DNA of 64,000 nucleotides from Lysinibacillus alkalisoli (GCF_014643595.1 NZ_BMJT01000007.1:124001-188000), one strand, 5' to 3'; shown: positions 1-10,561, counted from the first letter of the stretch. The notes: generated from the letters alone by a model not told the origin. Program-made: numbers and translations.

Positions 1-953
1 TGTGTTGTATTATTCGGATAACCATTAATAACTTGTAAGCCAAACATCTTACTTACTGTTTCACGATCATGCTCTGCTATTGACTTCATGTCGCTAAATT
101 TTGCTACAGGCAATGAAACATTATTGGGTGTGTAGCTTAAATTTAATTCAATCTCACCTGTTTCACCATCTGCTAATTCGTATTCATAAATGGATCCCAT
201 CTCACGATAACTCTCTACTACATAAAAACTCTCATAGCTCACATTAGGTGATAAATTTTCTTGTTTTTCTAACACACGTGATTTAGATACACTATGTTTA
301 TTTGCCACAATCCATTGGTCTGTGATATCGCCACCAACTTCAAGTTCATAAGTTGTATCTGTTAGCAATGCCTCCGTAGCACCCCAAAAGTTCTCGTAAC
401 CCGCTCGTCTTGTTTCCACGTTAACAATTACACGCTCTGGTGGTTGATTACGTTTAACGCTTTTATTATAAATCTTACGAGTAATACCGCGTCCTGAATA
501 ATAATCCGAAGCGGGTCGCACATCAACAAACTTAGCATCTGAATGCTCAAAACCATTCGTTACTAAATCGTACTTCACACCAGCAATCGTTGCTGTTTCT
601 TTAAACTTTGTAATCTTTTCATTGGCAGTCTGTTGCCCAATCTCGTCGTATGTAATAATTTCTGACTCATACGTTATGTCTCGTGTTAGTTTATCTTTAT
701 CATTGTCAATATTGACTAAAGATAATTTAATTTGACGCACTAATTTATTGCCTTTAATAGACTCTGTAATTTTTACAGGTGTTTTTTGTGGTGCTACAAA
801 TAACACTGGTTCTCCAGAAATAAATACAACTTCTTGGTAGTCAGTATGATTTTTTACACCGCCACCCATATCTAATGTTTCGGCTTTAACCGTTGGCGCT
901 AGTATCATCATAAACAATAAAGTCATCATAACGTACCATTTTTTTCTCTGCAT
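1..953 (-). CDS. Secreted surface protein, C-terminus entering an SLH-like domain (partial)
   Basis: The reading frame is open from the ATG at 951-953 to the window edge, giving about 317 residues without a stop, so the C-terminus is missing. Residues 1-24 form a signal peptide: a basic start (MQRKKW), a hydrophobic stretch, then a VKAE cleavage region. The middle is beta-rich and matches no family I recognise. The last visible residues (about 288-317) read FSDMKSIAEHDRETV then MFGLQVINGYPNNT. This resembles the start of an S-layer homology repeat, whose hallmark is a D-x-x-x-HW-like segment followed by LGIINGYPDGTF. SLH repeats bind pyruvylated cell-wall polymer, so the product is probably wall-anchored. 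The RBS is AAGGAAAGGAAGGG. It lies downstream of another secreted protein gene on the same strand, separated by a hairpin at 978-1003. Confidence 0.75.
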   Translation of the reverse strand, partial: MQRKKWYVMMTLLFMMILAPTVKAETLDMGGGVKNHTDYQEVVFISGEPVLFVAPQKTPVKITESIKGNKLVRQIKLSLVNIDNDKDKLTRDITYESEIITYDEIGQQTANEKITKFKETATIAGVKYDLVTNGFEHSDAKFVDVRPASDYYSGRGITRKIYNKSVKRNQPPERVIVNVETRRAGYENFWGATEALLTDTTYELEVGGDITDQWIVANKHSVSKSRVLEKQENLSPNVSYESFYVVESYREMGSIYEYELADGETGEIELNLSYTPNNVSLPVAKFSDMKSIAEHDRETVSKMFGLQVINGYPNNTT

Positions 954-977
954 ACTGCCCTTCCTTTCCTTACAAAT

Positions 978-1003
978 AAAGACGTGTCTTTCAACACGTC
1001 TTT
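978..1003 (-). terminator. Hairpin between the two secreted-protein genes
   Basis: A 10-bp stem (AAAGACGTGT / ACACGTCTTT) with a 6-nt loop sits just after the stop of the 1008-2378 gene and is followed on the minus strand by TTTATTTG. It looks like a moderate intrinsic terminator, or a partial one that lowers expression of the downstream gene. Confidence 0.6.
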
Positions 1004-1007
1004 ACTT

Positions 1008-2378
1008 TTAATCAACTAATAAAACAGATACTTCTAATTCACTGTCTGACAAAATTACAATGCGGTCGTTTTTGCGTAGATCTTGTGGTGAGATAATTTT
1101 CCCAGCGCGAATAATTAACGCCTGATCAATAGATAAGTCAACATTTTGACCTGTCATATGCCATCCACCTGCTTGCCACTTTGCTGTGGATTTCGTTTGA
1201 AGCGTTGCAGGATATTTCGCTTGAATTTTATCAATTTGACCTACCATTGTAATAGTCTTCATACTTTGCATAGCATCATCAAAGTGCATAGCTTGTACAT
1301 GTCCATCTTTAACATAAAAATAACCATACTCGCCTTCATGTAAAAATAATTCCATTTCTGGTTTAATATCAACTACACGAGTACCGTCATTATAACGAGC
1401 TACAGTGGAATTACTGAAAGATAATGTGAATGGATTATCTTTTGTATATGTCCAACGATTATTTTCAAATTTTACAGCATCATTTACCTCTAGCAAATAA
1501 TTGTTATCAACATAGTTGAGTTGACCATAGTATAAATCATGTTTTGCTAAGTTTGCTGATGTAAAACTATCACTTGTTACTTGCACAATTTGTGCAAAGT
1601 TATTGCGACGTTCGCCATCTGTAACAACATAAGCTTGTCCATGCATCGTGAGAGCAGTTGGTGTCACAAGTCGTCCATTACGCACAAGAATAGAACCATC
1701 ATGGAAATACAATCTCCCCACATTGTTTAATGTCATGAATTTATTGCGTGTATCTACAGATTGCATATCCTCATAATATGTACGTTCATTATCTTTTAAG
1801 ATAACAATTTTTTGAATGACTTCTTGTCCAAACTGTTTCACTGTAGCATAATATACATCGCTGTTTTTATATTTCTTTAATTGCGCTTTTGAGATTTTTT
1901 TATTGCCATAAAAAACAGTAGCTCGGTTATCAAATTTTGTTGTTACTTGTTTATTTGATACATCAAAACCAAACTCCCAGTTCTCAAGTGGCTGTTGATT
2001 ACGCACAGTTAAACGATTAGAGCCTGTATTAACCGTTGTCATTGTGCCCCTGTAAACATTTTCCACTACTGTACCTGTAGCATTAATCTTGACTTCTTGT
2101 ACAGTAGAGGAGGATGGCGCTAATTTTAGTGATACCACGTCACCAACATACATCGCACTAATATCAACCACACTATTATTTTTGCGATACATTGTATTGC
2201 GGTTAATATAAAATGTTTTTTCAGTTGTACGATTCAATTGTACTGTAATAAACATACCATTCGGGTCGATACTTGATAATGTACCTGTTACTTCATTTTC
2301 TGCAGCTAATGTTGTGTGATTAGGAACTGCTATAATCAAACCAATGACTACCATTATAGCTGCGATAATTTTCTTCAT
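1008..2378 (-). CDS. Secreted protein of unknown function, beta-rich
   Basis: A 456-residue protein with an RBS (AAGGAGGC) 8 nt before the ATG. Residues 1-26 form a signal peptide (MKKIIAAIMVVIGLIIAVP, cleavage near LAA-ENE). The mature part contains units of the type 'GTVxxV...NRLTVRN' and 'GQIDKIQAKYPATLQ', for example near residues 30-65, 110-130 and 375-395. These read like repeated small beta-barrel modules (DUF5666-like or OB-like), but no catalytic motif is visible. It has no SLH domain itself, while the gene directly downstream (1-953) appears to begin one. The pair may therefore act together at the cell surface. That functional link is inference from adjacency only. Confidence 0.65.
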   Translation of the reverse strand: MKKIIAAIMVVIGLIIAVPNHTTLAAENEVTGTLSSIDPNGMFITVQLNRTTEKTFYINRNTMYRKNNSVVDISAMYVGDVVSLKLAPSSSTVQEVKINATGTVVENVYRGTMTTVNTGSNRLTVRNQQPLENWEFGFDVSNKQVTTKFDNRATVFYGNKKISKAQLKKYKNSDVYYATVKQFGQEVIQKIVILKDNERTYYEDMQSVDTRNKFMTLNNVGRLYFHDGSILVRNGRLVTPTALTMHGQAYVVTDGERRNNFAQIVQVTSDSFTSANLAKHDLYYGQLNYVDNNYLLEVNDAVKFENNRWTYTKDNPFTLSFSNSTVARYNDGTRVVDIKPEMELFLHEGEYGYFYVKDGHVQAMHFDDAMQSMKTITMVGQIDKIQAKYPATLQTKSTAKWQAGGWHMTGQNVDLSIDQALIIRAGKIISPQDLRKNDRIVILSDSELEVSVLLVD

Positions 2379-2408
2379 AATTTATTGCCTCCTTGCTATT
2401 ATTATCTT

Positions 2409-2582
2409 CTATACTTGAACATCAAAATTGTGACCGGCTGTTGGGTGTGGTGCATCTAGCATTTCAATTAACTGTGTAGTTTGCGTCTCCTGCATATCCA
2501 TCGCTTGCTTTGTAACAGCTAAAGAAACATCTTGCATTAACTTAGTTTGACTCATATTCATAGCTAAAGCTGCAATATCCAT
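2409..2582 (-). CDS. YjfB-family small protein (putative motility-associated)
   Basis: A 57-residue protein starting MDIAALAMNMSQ. The start is chosen because ACAGGAGGTG lies 6 nt upstream of this ATG; a longer frame beginning 72 nt further upstream has no such site. The pattern MDIAALxMxxSQxxL, then QDVSLAVTKQAMDM, then QLIEML is typical of the YjfB family, small proteins loosely linked to motility. The biochemical role is unknown. It stands alone between the ysxC terminator and the secreted protein gene. The assignment rests on the whole-length pattern. Confidence 0.75.
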   Translation of the reverse strand: MDIAALAMNMSQTKLMQDVSLAVTKQAMDMQETQTTQLIEMLDAPHPTAGHNFDVQV

Positions 2583-2644
2583 ATTTAACACCTCCTGTAC
2601 AATTATATCGACAAAACAGTATGTTTTTGAAGCCATTTTTATAA

Positions 2645-2680
2645 AAAAAACCACTTGAGCTATAAGTTATAGCTCAAATG
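2645..2680 (-). terminator. Terminator after ysxC
   Basis: A perfect 10-bp stem (TTGAGCTATA / TATAGCTCAA) with a 3-nt loop is followed on the minus strand by GGTTTTTTTTAT. It closes the lon-ysxC transcription unit, 5 nt after the ysxC stop. Confidence 0.85.
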
Positions 2681-2684
2681 GCTG

Positions 2685-3266
2685 TTACATTCTTTTTTCA
2701 ATTTCTTGCCATGCTTGTTCCACACCTAAGCTTTTTTCAGATGAAAATACAATAATAGGGTCTCCTTTGACCATATCTAATTGTTTTTTTACATTGCTTT
2801 TATGACGCTCCCATTTCCCTTTAGCAATTTTATCAGCTTTTGTAGCAATGACTACACATGGAATATTATAATGTTTTAAGAAATCATACATCATTTTATC
2901 ATCTGCGGTGGGGTCATGACGCAAATCAATAATTAATAATACAGCTCGTAATGTTTCACGACCTGTAATATATTGCTCAATCATACGTCCCCATGCTGCT
3001 CGCTCTGATTTTGAGACCTTTGCATAACCATAACCTGGCACATCCACAAAAAATAATTGGTCTTCTATTTTATAAAAATTTAACGTTTGTGTCTTACCCG
3101 GTTTAGAAGAAGTTCTTGCCAAACTTTTACGATTAATCATACGATTAATGAAAGAAGATTTCCCTACATTTGAACGACCTGCAAGTGCAAATTCAGGATA
3201 GCCGTCTTCTGGATATTGCTCTGGTTTTACAGCACTTATTACGATTTCTGCATGATGGACTTTCAT
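2685..3266 (-). CDS. ysxC: Ribosome biogenesis GTP-binding protein YsxC/EngB
   Basis: A 193-residue TRAFAC GTPase of the YihA/EngB type, needed for late assembly of the 50S subunit. The G1 loop GRSNVGKSS (about 30-38), G3 DVPGYG (about 75-80) and G4 TKAD (about 142-145) are all present, and the length is normal for the family. The start codon overlaps the lon stop by 4 bases (ATGA) and GGAGGG lies 8 nt upstream, so the two genes are translationally coupled. The lon-ysxC order matches other Bacillales. Confidence 0.96.
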   Translation of the reverse strand: MKVHHAEIVISAVKPEQYPEDGYPEFALAGRSNVGKSSFINRMINRKSLARTSSKPGKTQTLNFYKIEDQLFFVDVPGYGYAKVSKSERAAWGRMIEQYITGRETLRAVLLIIDLRHDPTADDKMMYDFLKHYNIPCVVIATKADKIAKGKWERHKSNVKKQLDMVKGDPIIVFSSEKSLGVEQAWQEIEKRM

Positions 3267-5578
3267 GATGAGAACCCTCCGTCTAAAGCTAGATTTAACA
3301 CTTCATCTGCGGTTGAAACAAATTTAAATGTCAGTGCTTTGCGCACACTTTCTGGGATATCATCTACATCACGTTCATTGTCTTTAGGACAGATAATCGT
3401 TGTTAAACCTGCTCTATGCGCACTTAAAGACTTTTCTTTTAAGCCACCAATTGGCAACACCCTACCTCTTAAAGTGATTTCACCTGTCATACCAATCTCG
3501 CGTTTGATTGCTTTATTTGTAATAGCAGAGGTAATAGCTGTTGCCATGGTAATCCCTGCAGAAGGACCATCTTTTGGCACAGCACCTTCTGGCACGTGAA
3601 TATGAATATCGTGTTCGTCAAAAAAATTTTTATCAACTTGTAGTTGGTCAGTGCGAGAACGAACAAAAGATAATGCTGCTTGGGCAGACTCTTTCATGAC
3701 ATCACCAAGTTTACCCGTTAATTGCATTTTGCCTTTGCCTGGTGTGATATTGACTTCAATTTGCAGTGTATCGCCTCCAACAGTAGTGTAAGCTAAACCT
3801 GTTGCGACACCTACTTCATTTTCATCGCTCGCCATACCATGACGGAATTTATGTTTGCCTAGTAACTCTACTACCATTTTTGAATTAATTGTCACTCGCT
3901 TCCGTTCACCTGTAACAATCAGCTTTGTGACTTTACGACATACCGTAGCGATTTGGCGCTCTAAACTTCGTACACCTGCTTCACGTGTATAATAGCGAAT
4001 GATATCCATCAAGGCTTCTTCTTTCATAATTAACTGCGACTTTGTTAAACCATGTTCTTTTAATTGTTTTGGTAACAGATGATTTGTCGCAATGGCTAAC
4101 TTCTCTTGCTCTGTATAACCTGATATTGTAATAATCTCCATTCGATCTAAGAGAGGCCCAGGTATTGTACTTAAATCATTAGCTGTTGCAATGAATAATA
4201 CTTTTGATAGATCATAAGGTTCTTCCAAATAGTGGTCACTAAAAGTGTTGTTTTGCTCTGGATCTAACACTTCAAGCATAGCTGCTGAAGGGTCTCCTCG
4301 GAAATCATTTGACATTTTATCAATCTCGTCTAGTAAAAATACAGGGTTGATTGTACCTGCCTTTTTCATTCCTTGAATAATACGACCTGGCATAGCTCCT
4401 ACATACGTACGGCGATGCCCTCTAATTTCCGATTCATCACGCACGCCACCTAATGACGCTCGTACAAACTCACGGTCTAAACTCTCAGCAACTGAGCGAG
4501 CTAATGATGTCTTACCTACACCTGGAGGGCCTGCTAAACATAAAATTGGGCCACGTAAACTTTTTGTCATTTGACGAACGGATAAATACTCTACAATGCG
4601 CTCTTTAACTTTCTCTAATCCATCGTGGTCACGGTTTAAAATTTCTTCAGCATGATCAATTTCTAAACGATCCTTTGTTTCTTTTGACCATGGTACAGAT
4701 ACTAACCATTCAATGTAATTACGGATTACGCCGCTCTCTGCGCTTGCGCTTGGTAATTTTTCATAGCGGTCTAATTCCTTAATAGCTACTTTATGCGTAC
4801 CTTCTGGCATACCAGCTTCTTCGATACGCTTTCTTAACTCCGCAATTTCACCTGTCTTACCTTCACTACTGCCTAACTCTTGTTGAATGGCTTTCATTTG
4901 TTCACGCAAGTAAAATTCTTTTTGCGTACGTTCTACAGCCTCTTTAACACGTGCATTAATTTTCTTTTCAATCTCTAGTAATTCAAGTTCATCATGCATG
5001 CGAATAATCAAATGGTCTAAACGCTTCTTTACATTGATAATCGTGAGCACTTCTTGTTTTTCAGCTACTTTAAAAGGTAAATGTGTAATCAACATATCTG
5101 CTAGTTTACTAGGATTTTCTTCTTCTTTTACAATAGCCAACGTTTCAGCTGTAATTTTACTTGAAGACTTGGCATATTTAGCGAAATAATCATTAGCTAT
5201 GCTCATTAACGCTTCTGTTTCTACATCCCACTCAATCTCAGATATTAAAGGCTTTACTAGTGCTTCTGTATATTTGCGGTTTTCTGTATAGTTAGACCAC
5301 TCTGCTCGGGAAAGCCCTTCTACTAAAATACGTAATGTACCATTTGGCAGTTTCATTAATTGTTTAATATAAGCAACTGTCCCTATTGAATATAGATCTT
5401 GTTCTGTTGGTTCATCTACTTGTACATCTTTTTGCGTAATTAATAATATTTCTTTATCATTATCCATCGCTTCCTCTAATGCAGCAACTGAGCGGTCACG
5501 ACCAACATCAATATGTAGACGCATTTCAGGGAATACGAGTAAGCCTCGCAAAGGCAAAATCGGCATAATTTTTGTCAT
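3263..5578 (-). CDS. lon: ATP-dependent protease La (LonA)
   Basis: A 771-residue cytoplasmic AAA+ serine protease. The N-terminal substrate-binding LAN domain begins [17 protein letters not shown]. The AAA module carries Walker [10 protein letters not shown] (about 350) and Walker [10 protein letters not shown]. The protease domain has the catalytic serine in [10 protein letters not shown] (about 675) and the lysine in [14 protein letters not shown] (about 715). A longer frame starts 18 nt upstream, but GGAGGTG would lie inside it; that RBS sits 9 nt before the start used here. The sporulation paralogue lonB, which lies between clpX and lonA in B. subtilis, is absent. Confidence 0.96.
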   Translation of the reverse strand: MTKIMPILPLRGLLVFPEMRLHIDVGRDRSVAALEEAMDNDKEILLITQKDVQVDEPTEQDLYSIGTVAYIKQLMKLPNGTLRILVEGLSRAEWSNYTENRKYTEALVKPLISEIEWDVETEALMSIANDYFAKYAKSSSKITAETLAIVKEEENPSKLADMLITHLPFKVAEKQEVLTIINVKKRLDHLIIRMHDELELLEIEKKINARVKEAVERTQKEFYLREQMKAIQQELGSSEGKTGEIAELRKRIEEAGMPEGTHKVAIKELDRYEKLPSASAESGVIRNYIEWLVSVPWSKETKDRLEIDHAEEILNRDHDGLEKVKERIVEYLSVRQMTKSLRGPILCLAGPPGVGKTSLARSVAESLDREFVRASLGGVRDESEIRGHRRTYVGAMPGRIIQGMKKAGTINPVFLLDEIDKMSNDFRGDPSAAMLEVLDPEQNNTFSDHYLEEPYDLSKVLFIATANDLSTIPGPLLDRMEIITISGYTEQEKLAIATNHLLPKQLKEHGLTKSQLIMKEEALMDIIRYYTREAGVRSLERQIATVCRKVTKLIVTGERKRVTINSKMVVELLGKHKFRHGMASDENEVGVATGLAYTTVGGDTLQIEVNITPGKGKMQLTGKLGDVMKESAQAALSFVRSRTDQLQVDKNFFDEHDIHIHVPEGAVPKDGPSAGITMATAITSAITNKAIKREIGMTGEITLRGRVLPIGGLKEKSLSAHRAGLTTIICPKDNERDVDDIPESVRKALTFKFVSTADEVLNLALDGGFSS

Positions 5579-5605
5579 GCGGGGAGCCACCTCCATTAAC
5601 TATCC

Positions 5606-5633
5606 ACTTTGCATTTCCCGCTTGCAAAGTATA
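5606..5633 (-). promoter_or_regulatory. Inverted repeat and -10 element upstream of lon
   Basis: ACTTTGCA (5606-5613) and TGCAAAGT (5623-5630) form a perfect 8-bp inverted repeat around a 9-bp spacer, 28 bp before the lon start. A TATACT -10-like element (minus strand, 5628-5633) overlaps its upstream arm. I see no convincing -35. It does not match the CtsR heptad repeat or the HrcA CIRCE element that usually control such genes. It could be an operator or an mRNA hairpin. Confidence 0.4.
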
Positions 5634-5671
5634 AATTCTTCTCATATCATACCATTTCATTACAAAAAGAA

Positions 5672-5717
5672 AAGCTGACTTACGAAAATGTGCCAAGCAC
5701 AAAATCGAAGTCAGCTT
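5672..5717 (-). terminator. Terminator after clpX
   Basis: A 10-bp stem (AAGCTGACTT / AAGTCAGCTT) encloses a smaller GTGC/GCAC hairpin and is followed on the minus strand by TTTTCTTTTTG, 18 nt after the clpX stop. It separates clpX from lon. Confidence 0.75.
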
Positions 5718-5734
5718 ACCTTATCAAAAACAAC

Positions 5735-7003
5735 TTAAGCCGAAGTTTTTGTATGGTCCTCAGTATATTCTGTACCGTCAGCCATCAAAAGAGTTGGCTT
5801 CACATTATCCGTGATTGTTTCCTTAGTAACGACACATTTAGCAATGTCGTCACGCGAAGGCAACTCAAACATGACATCTAGCATTGTTGACTCAATAATA
5901 GATCGTAAACCACGTGCACCTGTCTTACGTTCAATCGCTTCTTTGGCAATTTCAATTAATGCCTCATCTGTAAACTCTAACTCTACTTGGTCAAGTTCTA
6001 GCATTTTTTGATATTGTTTAACAAGCGCATTTTTTGGTGCAGTTAAAATTTGTACTAAAGCTTGTTCATCTAATTGCTCTAAACTTGCTAATACAGGCAA
6101 GCGACCAATAAATTCTGGAATCAACCCAAACTTTAGTAAATCTTCTGGAATGAGTTTTGCCATAAATGATTCGCCATCTACGGTTGCTTTTGCTGATTTA
6201 GCACCGAATCCGATAATCTTTTCGCCTTGACGACGTTTAATAATATCTTCGATGCCATCAAAAGCACCACCTACGATAAATAAAATGTTCGTCGTATCAA
6301 TTTGCAAGAAATCTTGATGTGGATGTTTACGTCCACCTTGAGGAGGTACACTTGCTGTAGTACCTTCTAAGATTTTTAATAGAGCTTGTTGCACACCTTC
6401 GCCTGAAACATCACGTGTAATAGATGGATTCTCAGACTTTCGTGCTACTTTATCAATTTCATCAATATAAATGATTCCTTTTTCTGCACGTTCGATATCA
6501 TAGTCAGCAGCTTGGATTAATTTCAGTAAAATATTTTCAACGTCTTCACCTACATAACCTGCTTCTGTTAATGAAGTAGCATCAGCAATAGCGAAAGGTA
6601 CGTTTAAAATTCGTGCTAATGTTTGTGCTAGTAATGTTTTACCACTACCTGTAGGTCCAATTAATACAATGTTCGATTTAGACAGTTCAACATCATCAAT
6701 CTTACTATTTGAGTTAATACGTTTATAGTGATTATAAACTGCTACAGCTAGGGCCTTTTTCGCACGGTCTTGTCCAATCACGTACTCATCTAAAATCGCT
6801 TGAATTTCTTTTGGGCGAGGCACATCTTTGAAATCGATTTCTTCCTCTACACCTAGTTCTTCAACAACGATTTCCGAACAAAGTTCGATACATTCATCAC
6901 AAATGTAGACACCTGGTCCCGCAACTAATTTGCGTACTTGTTCTTGTGGTTTACCACAGAATGAGCAGTGTAAATTGTTATTTTCATCATTAAATTTGAA
7001 CAA
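5735..7003 (-). CDS. clpX: ATP-dependent Clp protease ATP-binding subunit ClpX
   Basis: A 422-residue AAA+ unfoldase that delivers substrates to ClpP. The N-terminal zinc-binding domain shows C13-x2-C16 and C35-x2-C38. Walker A is GPTGSGKT (about 117-124), Walker B is IIYIDEIDK, and the sensor region GFGAKSAK is conserved. The IGF-type ClpP-contact loop appears as KIIGFGA. Translation starts at TTG (7001-7003), 7 nt after AGGGGTG; no ATG is available before the zinc finger. It lies downstream of tig as in B. subtilis. Confidence 0.97.
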   Translation of the reverse strand: MFKFNDENNNLHCSFCGKPQEQVRKLVAGPGVYICDECIELCSEIVVEELGVEEEIDFKDVPRPKEIQAILDEYVIGQDRAKKALAVAVYNHYKRINSNSKIDDVELSKSNIVLIGPTGSGKTLLAQTLARILNVPFAIADATSLTEAGYVGEDVENILLKLIQAADYDIERAEKGIIYIDEIDKVARKSENPSITRDVSGEGVQQALLKILEGTTASVPPQGGRKHPHQDFLQIDTTNILFIVGGAFDGIEDIIKRRQGEKIIGFGAKSAKATVDGESFMAKLIPEDLLKFGLIPEFIGRLPVLASLEQLDEQALVQILTAPKNALVKQYQKMLELDQVELEFTDEALIEIAKEAIERKTGARGLRSIIESTMLDVMFELPSRDDIAKCVVTKETITDNVKPTLLMADGTEYTEDHTKTSA

Positions 7004-7101
7004 TTTGTTTCACCCCTATTCAAGCAACAATCTTACAAGATTCTCACTCTTTTATCAAATAAATTGTCTACTTAATATTTTTTGACAATCTAAATATTGA
7101 T

Positions 7102-7138
7102 AAAACAAGGCACGGGCATGCTGTCCGTACCTTGTTTT
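7102..7138 (-). terminator. Terminator after tig
   Basis: A 14-bp stem (AAAACAAGGCACGG / CCGTACCTTGTTTT), with one pair that is G-U in the minus-strand RNA, and a 9-nt loop. It lies 25 nt after the tig stop, and TTTTATCAATATTT follows on the minus strand. Confidence 0.75.
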
Positions 7139-7163
7139 GGTTTTATTTTTTTAGCGTATAAAA

Positions 7164-8456
7164 TTACTCTGTAATTTTAGCGTTTTCTACTAATAATTCT
7201 ACTGTTTTCTTCATGCGGATATCTTGTTTAAGAATATCTGTGCTACCACCTAAAGCAGTAGTAATTTGTTCAGCAGACATATTGAATTGTTTACCCATTT
7301 CTTCTAACTCTTTTGCAATATCTTCTTCTGAAGCTTCTACTTTTTCTGCCTCAGCAATTGCTTCTAATGTTAGGGAAACATGCACGCGGTTTTCTGCTTC
7401 TTCTTTCATTTGACCACGTAAATCTTCTTCTGTTTGACCAGAGAATTGGAAGTATAATTCAAGATTCATACCTTGTGATTGTAGACGTTGACCAAACTCT
7501 TGTAACATGCGGTCTGTTTCTGTACGAACCATACCTTCTGGAATATCAAACTCAGCGTTTTCTGCTGCTTTTTCAACTAATTCGTCACGTAAAGTTGCTT
7601 CTGCATCCGCTTTTTTAGTTGCTAATTTTTCTTCTTTCATTTTTGCACGTAATGCTTCTACTGTTTCTACAGTTTCGTCAATTTCTTTCGCAAATTCATC
7701 GTCTAATTCTGGAAGCACTTTAACTTTTACTTCTTTAACTGTCACTTTGAATGTTGCTTCTTTACCAGCTAACTCTTCAGCATGGTATTCTTCTGGGAAT
7801 GTTACAACAACATCTTTGTTATCACCCATTTTTAAACCTACTAATTGCTCTTCAAAACCAGGGATAAATGTACCTGAACCGATTTCTAAAGCGTAATCCT
7901 CGCCTTTTCCACCTTCAAATGCTTCATCAGCAACAAAACCTTCAAAGTCGATTACAGCTGTATCGCCTTCAACGATCGCTTCATCTTCTTTTACTTCTAA
8001 TTCTGCATGACGAGCTAATTGTGCTTCAATGTCTGCTTCAATTTCTTCGTCCGTTACTTCAGCTGATTGTTTTGTTACTTCTAAACCTTTATATTCGCCT
8101 AGTTTTGGTTCTGGTTTAACAGTTACTTTAGCTGTGAAAGTAAATTCTTTACCTTTTTCAAAGCCTTCTGTACCATCAATTTCTGGGTAGTCTACAGGTT
8201 CAATACCAGCCTCATCTAATGCTTTTGGATAAGCTTCACCCACAACGATTTCAAGTGCATCTTGATAAAGTGCTTCTACACCAAAGCGTTTTTCGAACAT
8301 CGCACGTGGCATTTTACCTTTACGGAAACCTGGTACGTTAATTTCTTTAACTACTTTTTTAAATGCTTTATCTAAAGCGCTAGTTACTTCCTCAACTGGT
8401 ACAGTAATTGTTAACGTACCGATGTTACCTTCTTGTTTTTCCCATTTAGTTGACAT
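7164..8456 (-). CDS. tig: Trigger factor (ribosome-bound chaperone and prolyl isomerase)
   Basis: A 430-residue chaperone. The N-terminal ribosome-binding domain has the signature [11 protein letters not shown] (about 41-51). A FKBP-type isomerase domain follows, with [20 protein letters not shown] at about 160-180, then the C-terminal substrate-holding arms. The start [10 protein letters not shown] is chosen because GGAGGTAAC lies 5 nt upstream; a longer frame would add nine residues that include this RBS. It is followed by its own terminator and then clpX, the usual Bacillales order. Confidence 0.96.
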   Translation of the reverse strand: MSTKWEKQEGNIGTLTITVPVEEVTSALDKAFKKVVKEINVPGFRKGKMPRAMFEKRFGVEALYQDALEIVVGEAYPKALDEAGIEPVDYPEIDGTEGFEKGKEFTFTAKVTVKPEPKLGEYKGLEVTKQSAEVTDEEIEADIEAQLARHAELEVKEDEAIVEGDTAVIDFEGFVADEAFEGGKGEDYALEIGSGTFIPGFEEQLVGLKMGDNKDVVVTFPEEYHAEELAGKEATFKVTVKEVKVKVLPELDDEFAKEIDETVETVEALRAKMKEEKLATKKADAEATLRDELVEKAAENAEFDIPEGMVRTETDRMLQEFGQRLQSQGMNLELYFQFSGQTEEDLRGQMKEEAENRVHVSLTLEAIAEAEKVEASEEDIAKELEEMGKQFNMSAEQITTALGGSTDILKQDIRMKKTVELLVENAKITE

Positions 8457-8560
8457 ATATGTTACCTCCAAAATAAGTTTCACTGTTAGACAGTCTACAT
8501 GTCTTGCCGTTCTTTGACAACCATTTTAGTATATCACAGTTCATTAGACTTTCAACTTTT

Positions 8561-9523
8561 TCATGCATCATAGATGGCTGTTAACAGCTCTAGTTCTTGT
8601 AAAAAAGCTTGCACTTCCACATCTGTTTCTTGAATTTTACCAAACATTGCCTGTACAAACTGCATATAGCCTATCGCAATATCATCTTCTTCAAAAGGTT
8701 GCCATTCGTATGGGTATACAGCAATCGCATGCTTTGCCAACAAATACGTAGCCATTTCTAATGCTGTTGGGTCTTGCATTAAATGTTCTTCTAAAAAATT
8801 TTCGATATATTGATATTGTGGCATTTGTGTAGGTAATAATAGTTCAGTTGTAATAAAAGAACGGTCATGATTAAACTTTTTCACCTGTACTCTAACATTG
8901 ATTTCTTGTTCTTTCAATATCAAAAGCGCTAAACTTTGTACAAAAGGATGCGTTGACTCATGCTCAACAATACCTTGTAGAAGCGTTAGCTGTTTGCGCA
9001 TATTTATTTCTGTCCATTCATTTAACTGTTTGATTTGCTCTGGCACTGGTAGTTCTACAAACTTTATAAGTTCCTCATTTTTCATTTGAGGCTCTTCATA
9101 TGCTGGCACTGTTTGGTTGTTTGCCAAACGTTGATTGAGTGATTGTAAACGTTCAAATTGTTCTTTTTTATGAACGGGTATGGCTTGCTCTTCAAATAGC
9201 GAATGAATGAGTGTCTCTACTTGCTTGAAGTTCTTCAACTCTACGCTCGTTGCAATATAAAGTTCCACGACATCCCAGTAATGATTTGTACCCATTTTCA
9301 TTAACTCTTCACAAATTTGCTTTGTTTTTTCATATTGTTTAAGTTCGTGCAAAGCACAAGCATAAACAAACATTACGCGTTCATCCTCAATATCGGCTAC
9401 TGTTAGTGCTTGTTCAAAGCAAGTAACTGCCTCAGTAAACCGGTAGTGTTCGGCGTGTTCTTTCCCTTGTTCAATTAATTTTTCAATCATTCCTGGGAAT
9501 ACAATAACTTTCTTAGACTTCAA
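8561..9523 (-). CDS. ysoA: TPR-repeat protein, YsoA-like
   Basis: A 320-residue protein with tetratricopeptide helices near the N-terminus (about 10-115), for example EQGKEHAEHYRFTEAVTCFEQAL and YACALHELKQYEKTKQICEELM. No signal peptide or membrane segment is visible, so it should be cytoplasmic. In B. subtilis the gene at this place, directly upstream of tig, is ysoA, also a TPR protein of unknown function; the name is given by position and architecture. The start is TTG at 9521-9523, 6 nt after GAGGAGGGG. A longer ATG frame would contain this RBS. Confidence 0.75.
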   Translation of the reverse strand: MKSKKVIVFPGMIEKLIEQGKEHAEHYRFTEAVTCFEQALTVADIEDERVMFVYACALHELKQYEKTKQICEELMKMGTNHYWDVVELYIATSVELKNFKQVETLIHSLFEEQAIPVHKKEQFERLQSLNQRLANNQTVPAYEEPQMKNEELIKFVELPVPEQIKQLNEWTEINMRKQLTLLQGIVEHESTHPFVQSLALLILKEQEINVRVQVKKFNHDRSFITTELLLPTQMPQYQYIENFLEEHLMQDPTALEMATYLLAKHAIAVYPYEWQPFEEDDIAIGYMQFVQAMFGKIQETDVEVQAFLQELELLTAIYDA

Positions 9524-9691
9524 GCAAATCCCCTCCTCGCTACACTTACACCTCATAACAAAAAATTAACATTTTTAGTATAACCCACATGACTCGTCAG
9601 CCTCGTATGTACCTTACCCTTTTGTTGTTGATTTTTTCATGGCATAATAAGAACATTATAGCATGACAAATCGACAAGGAGGTTGACAAAA

Positions 9692-10513
9692 TTGCAACAA
9701 GAATTACAAAAAATAACGCAATTAACGCACACTGAATTCCAGCATTATTTACAACACGACAAACCACAATTACTACTTGATTTAATACAATCTTTGCAAA
9801 ATACGGACCCTATGATTAGAGACGATTTTAGTTATCAGACACTCTTCCATTGTTTGCGTCAACAACTACTTACATCAGAACAACTTACATTTTTAACCCA
9901 TCAATTACGCGATTTGTTAACACTACATGATACAGAAGATGCTGTTTTTGCACGCTCATACGCTGCTCTTTTATTAGCAGATGTTATTGCATTAGATACT
10001 GAACAACAACAGATTGAACCTACTTGTATGCAACAAACACTCGTACACATCAGCTCTTTCCTAATGTATGAAAACGATACACGTAATTTTGTGGAAGGTA
10101 AGGGATGGGCTAATGCAATTCCTTTTGGGGCTGATGCTACTATCGCTGCTATTAAGCATCCCCTTTTCGACGATAAAACTGTCCCTAAAATTTTGCATGG
10201 TGTTAAACATATTTTACAATTACATACGGTGTACACACATGATGAAGATGAACGTGCTGCTATTATTCTTGAAACCCTAGCCCATCAACAAATACCTGAA
10301 CCTTTACTTATCGAATGGGTGACACAAGTATTTGAACAGTTAAACTACACATTATTTGAATCAGGTTATACCGATCATTTCTTTAAGCAACGCACTAACA
10401 CATTACATGTGTTGAAAACTTTATATTTTTATTTAAAAGTAAAGCGTTGCATGCCACTTTTACAAGAAACACTTTATGCCTACATTACACAATGGCACCG
10501 TTTGAATGCATAA
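9692..10513 (+). CDS. DUF2785-like protein
   Basis: A 273-residue soluble, helix-rich protein. The segment VEGKGWANAIPFGADATIAAIKHP (about 140-163) resembles the RGWAHAxAHGAD core of the DUF2785 family, in which paired His/Asp residues suggest a HEAT-like or metal-binding fold; the function is unknown. Two TTG codons could start translation. The second (9692) is preferred because AAGGAGG ends 9 nt before it, whereas the first directly abuts that RBS. It is transcribed alone, divergent from ysoA, and ends in a strong terminator. Confidence 0.65.
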   Translation: MQQELQKITQLTHTEFQHYLQHDKPQLLLDLIQSLQNTDPMIRDDFSYQTLFHCLRQQLLTSEQLTFLTHQLRDLLTLHDTEDAVFARSYAALLLADVIALDTEQQQIEPTCMQQTLVHISSFLMYENDTRNFVEGKGWANAIPFGADATIAAIKHPLFDDKTVPKILHGVKHILQLHTVYTHDEDERAAIILETLAHQQIPEPLLIEWVTQVFEQLNYTLFESGYTDHFFKQRTNTLHVLKTLYFYLKVKRCMPLLQETLYAYITQWHRLNA

Positions 10514-10561
10514 AATATAAAAAGTGAGACGCAGCTGCAGCTCGTCTCACTTTTTATATTT
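10513..10561 (+). terminator. Terminator after the DUF2785 gene
   Basis: A perfect 19-bp stem (10513-10531 with 10543-10561) with an 11-nt loop; the right arm contains CTCACTTTTT. The stem is symmetric, so it could also act on transcripts from the other strand. Confidence 0.85.

Noticed and set aside
7213-8119. Several plus-strand frames opposite tig
   Set aside because: Their Ser/Leu-rich low-complexity translations are the antisense of Glu/Lys-rich trigger factor.
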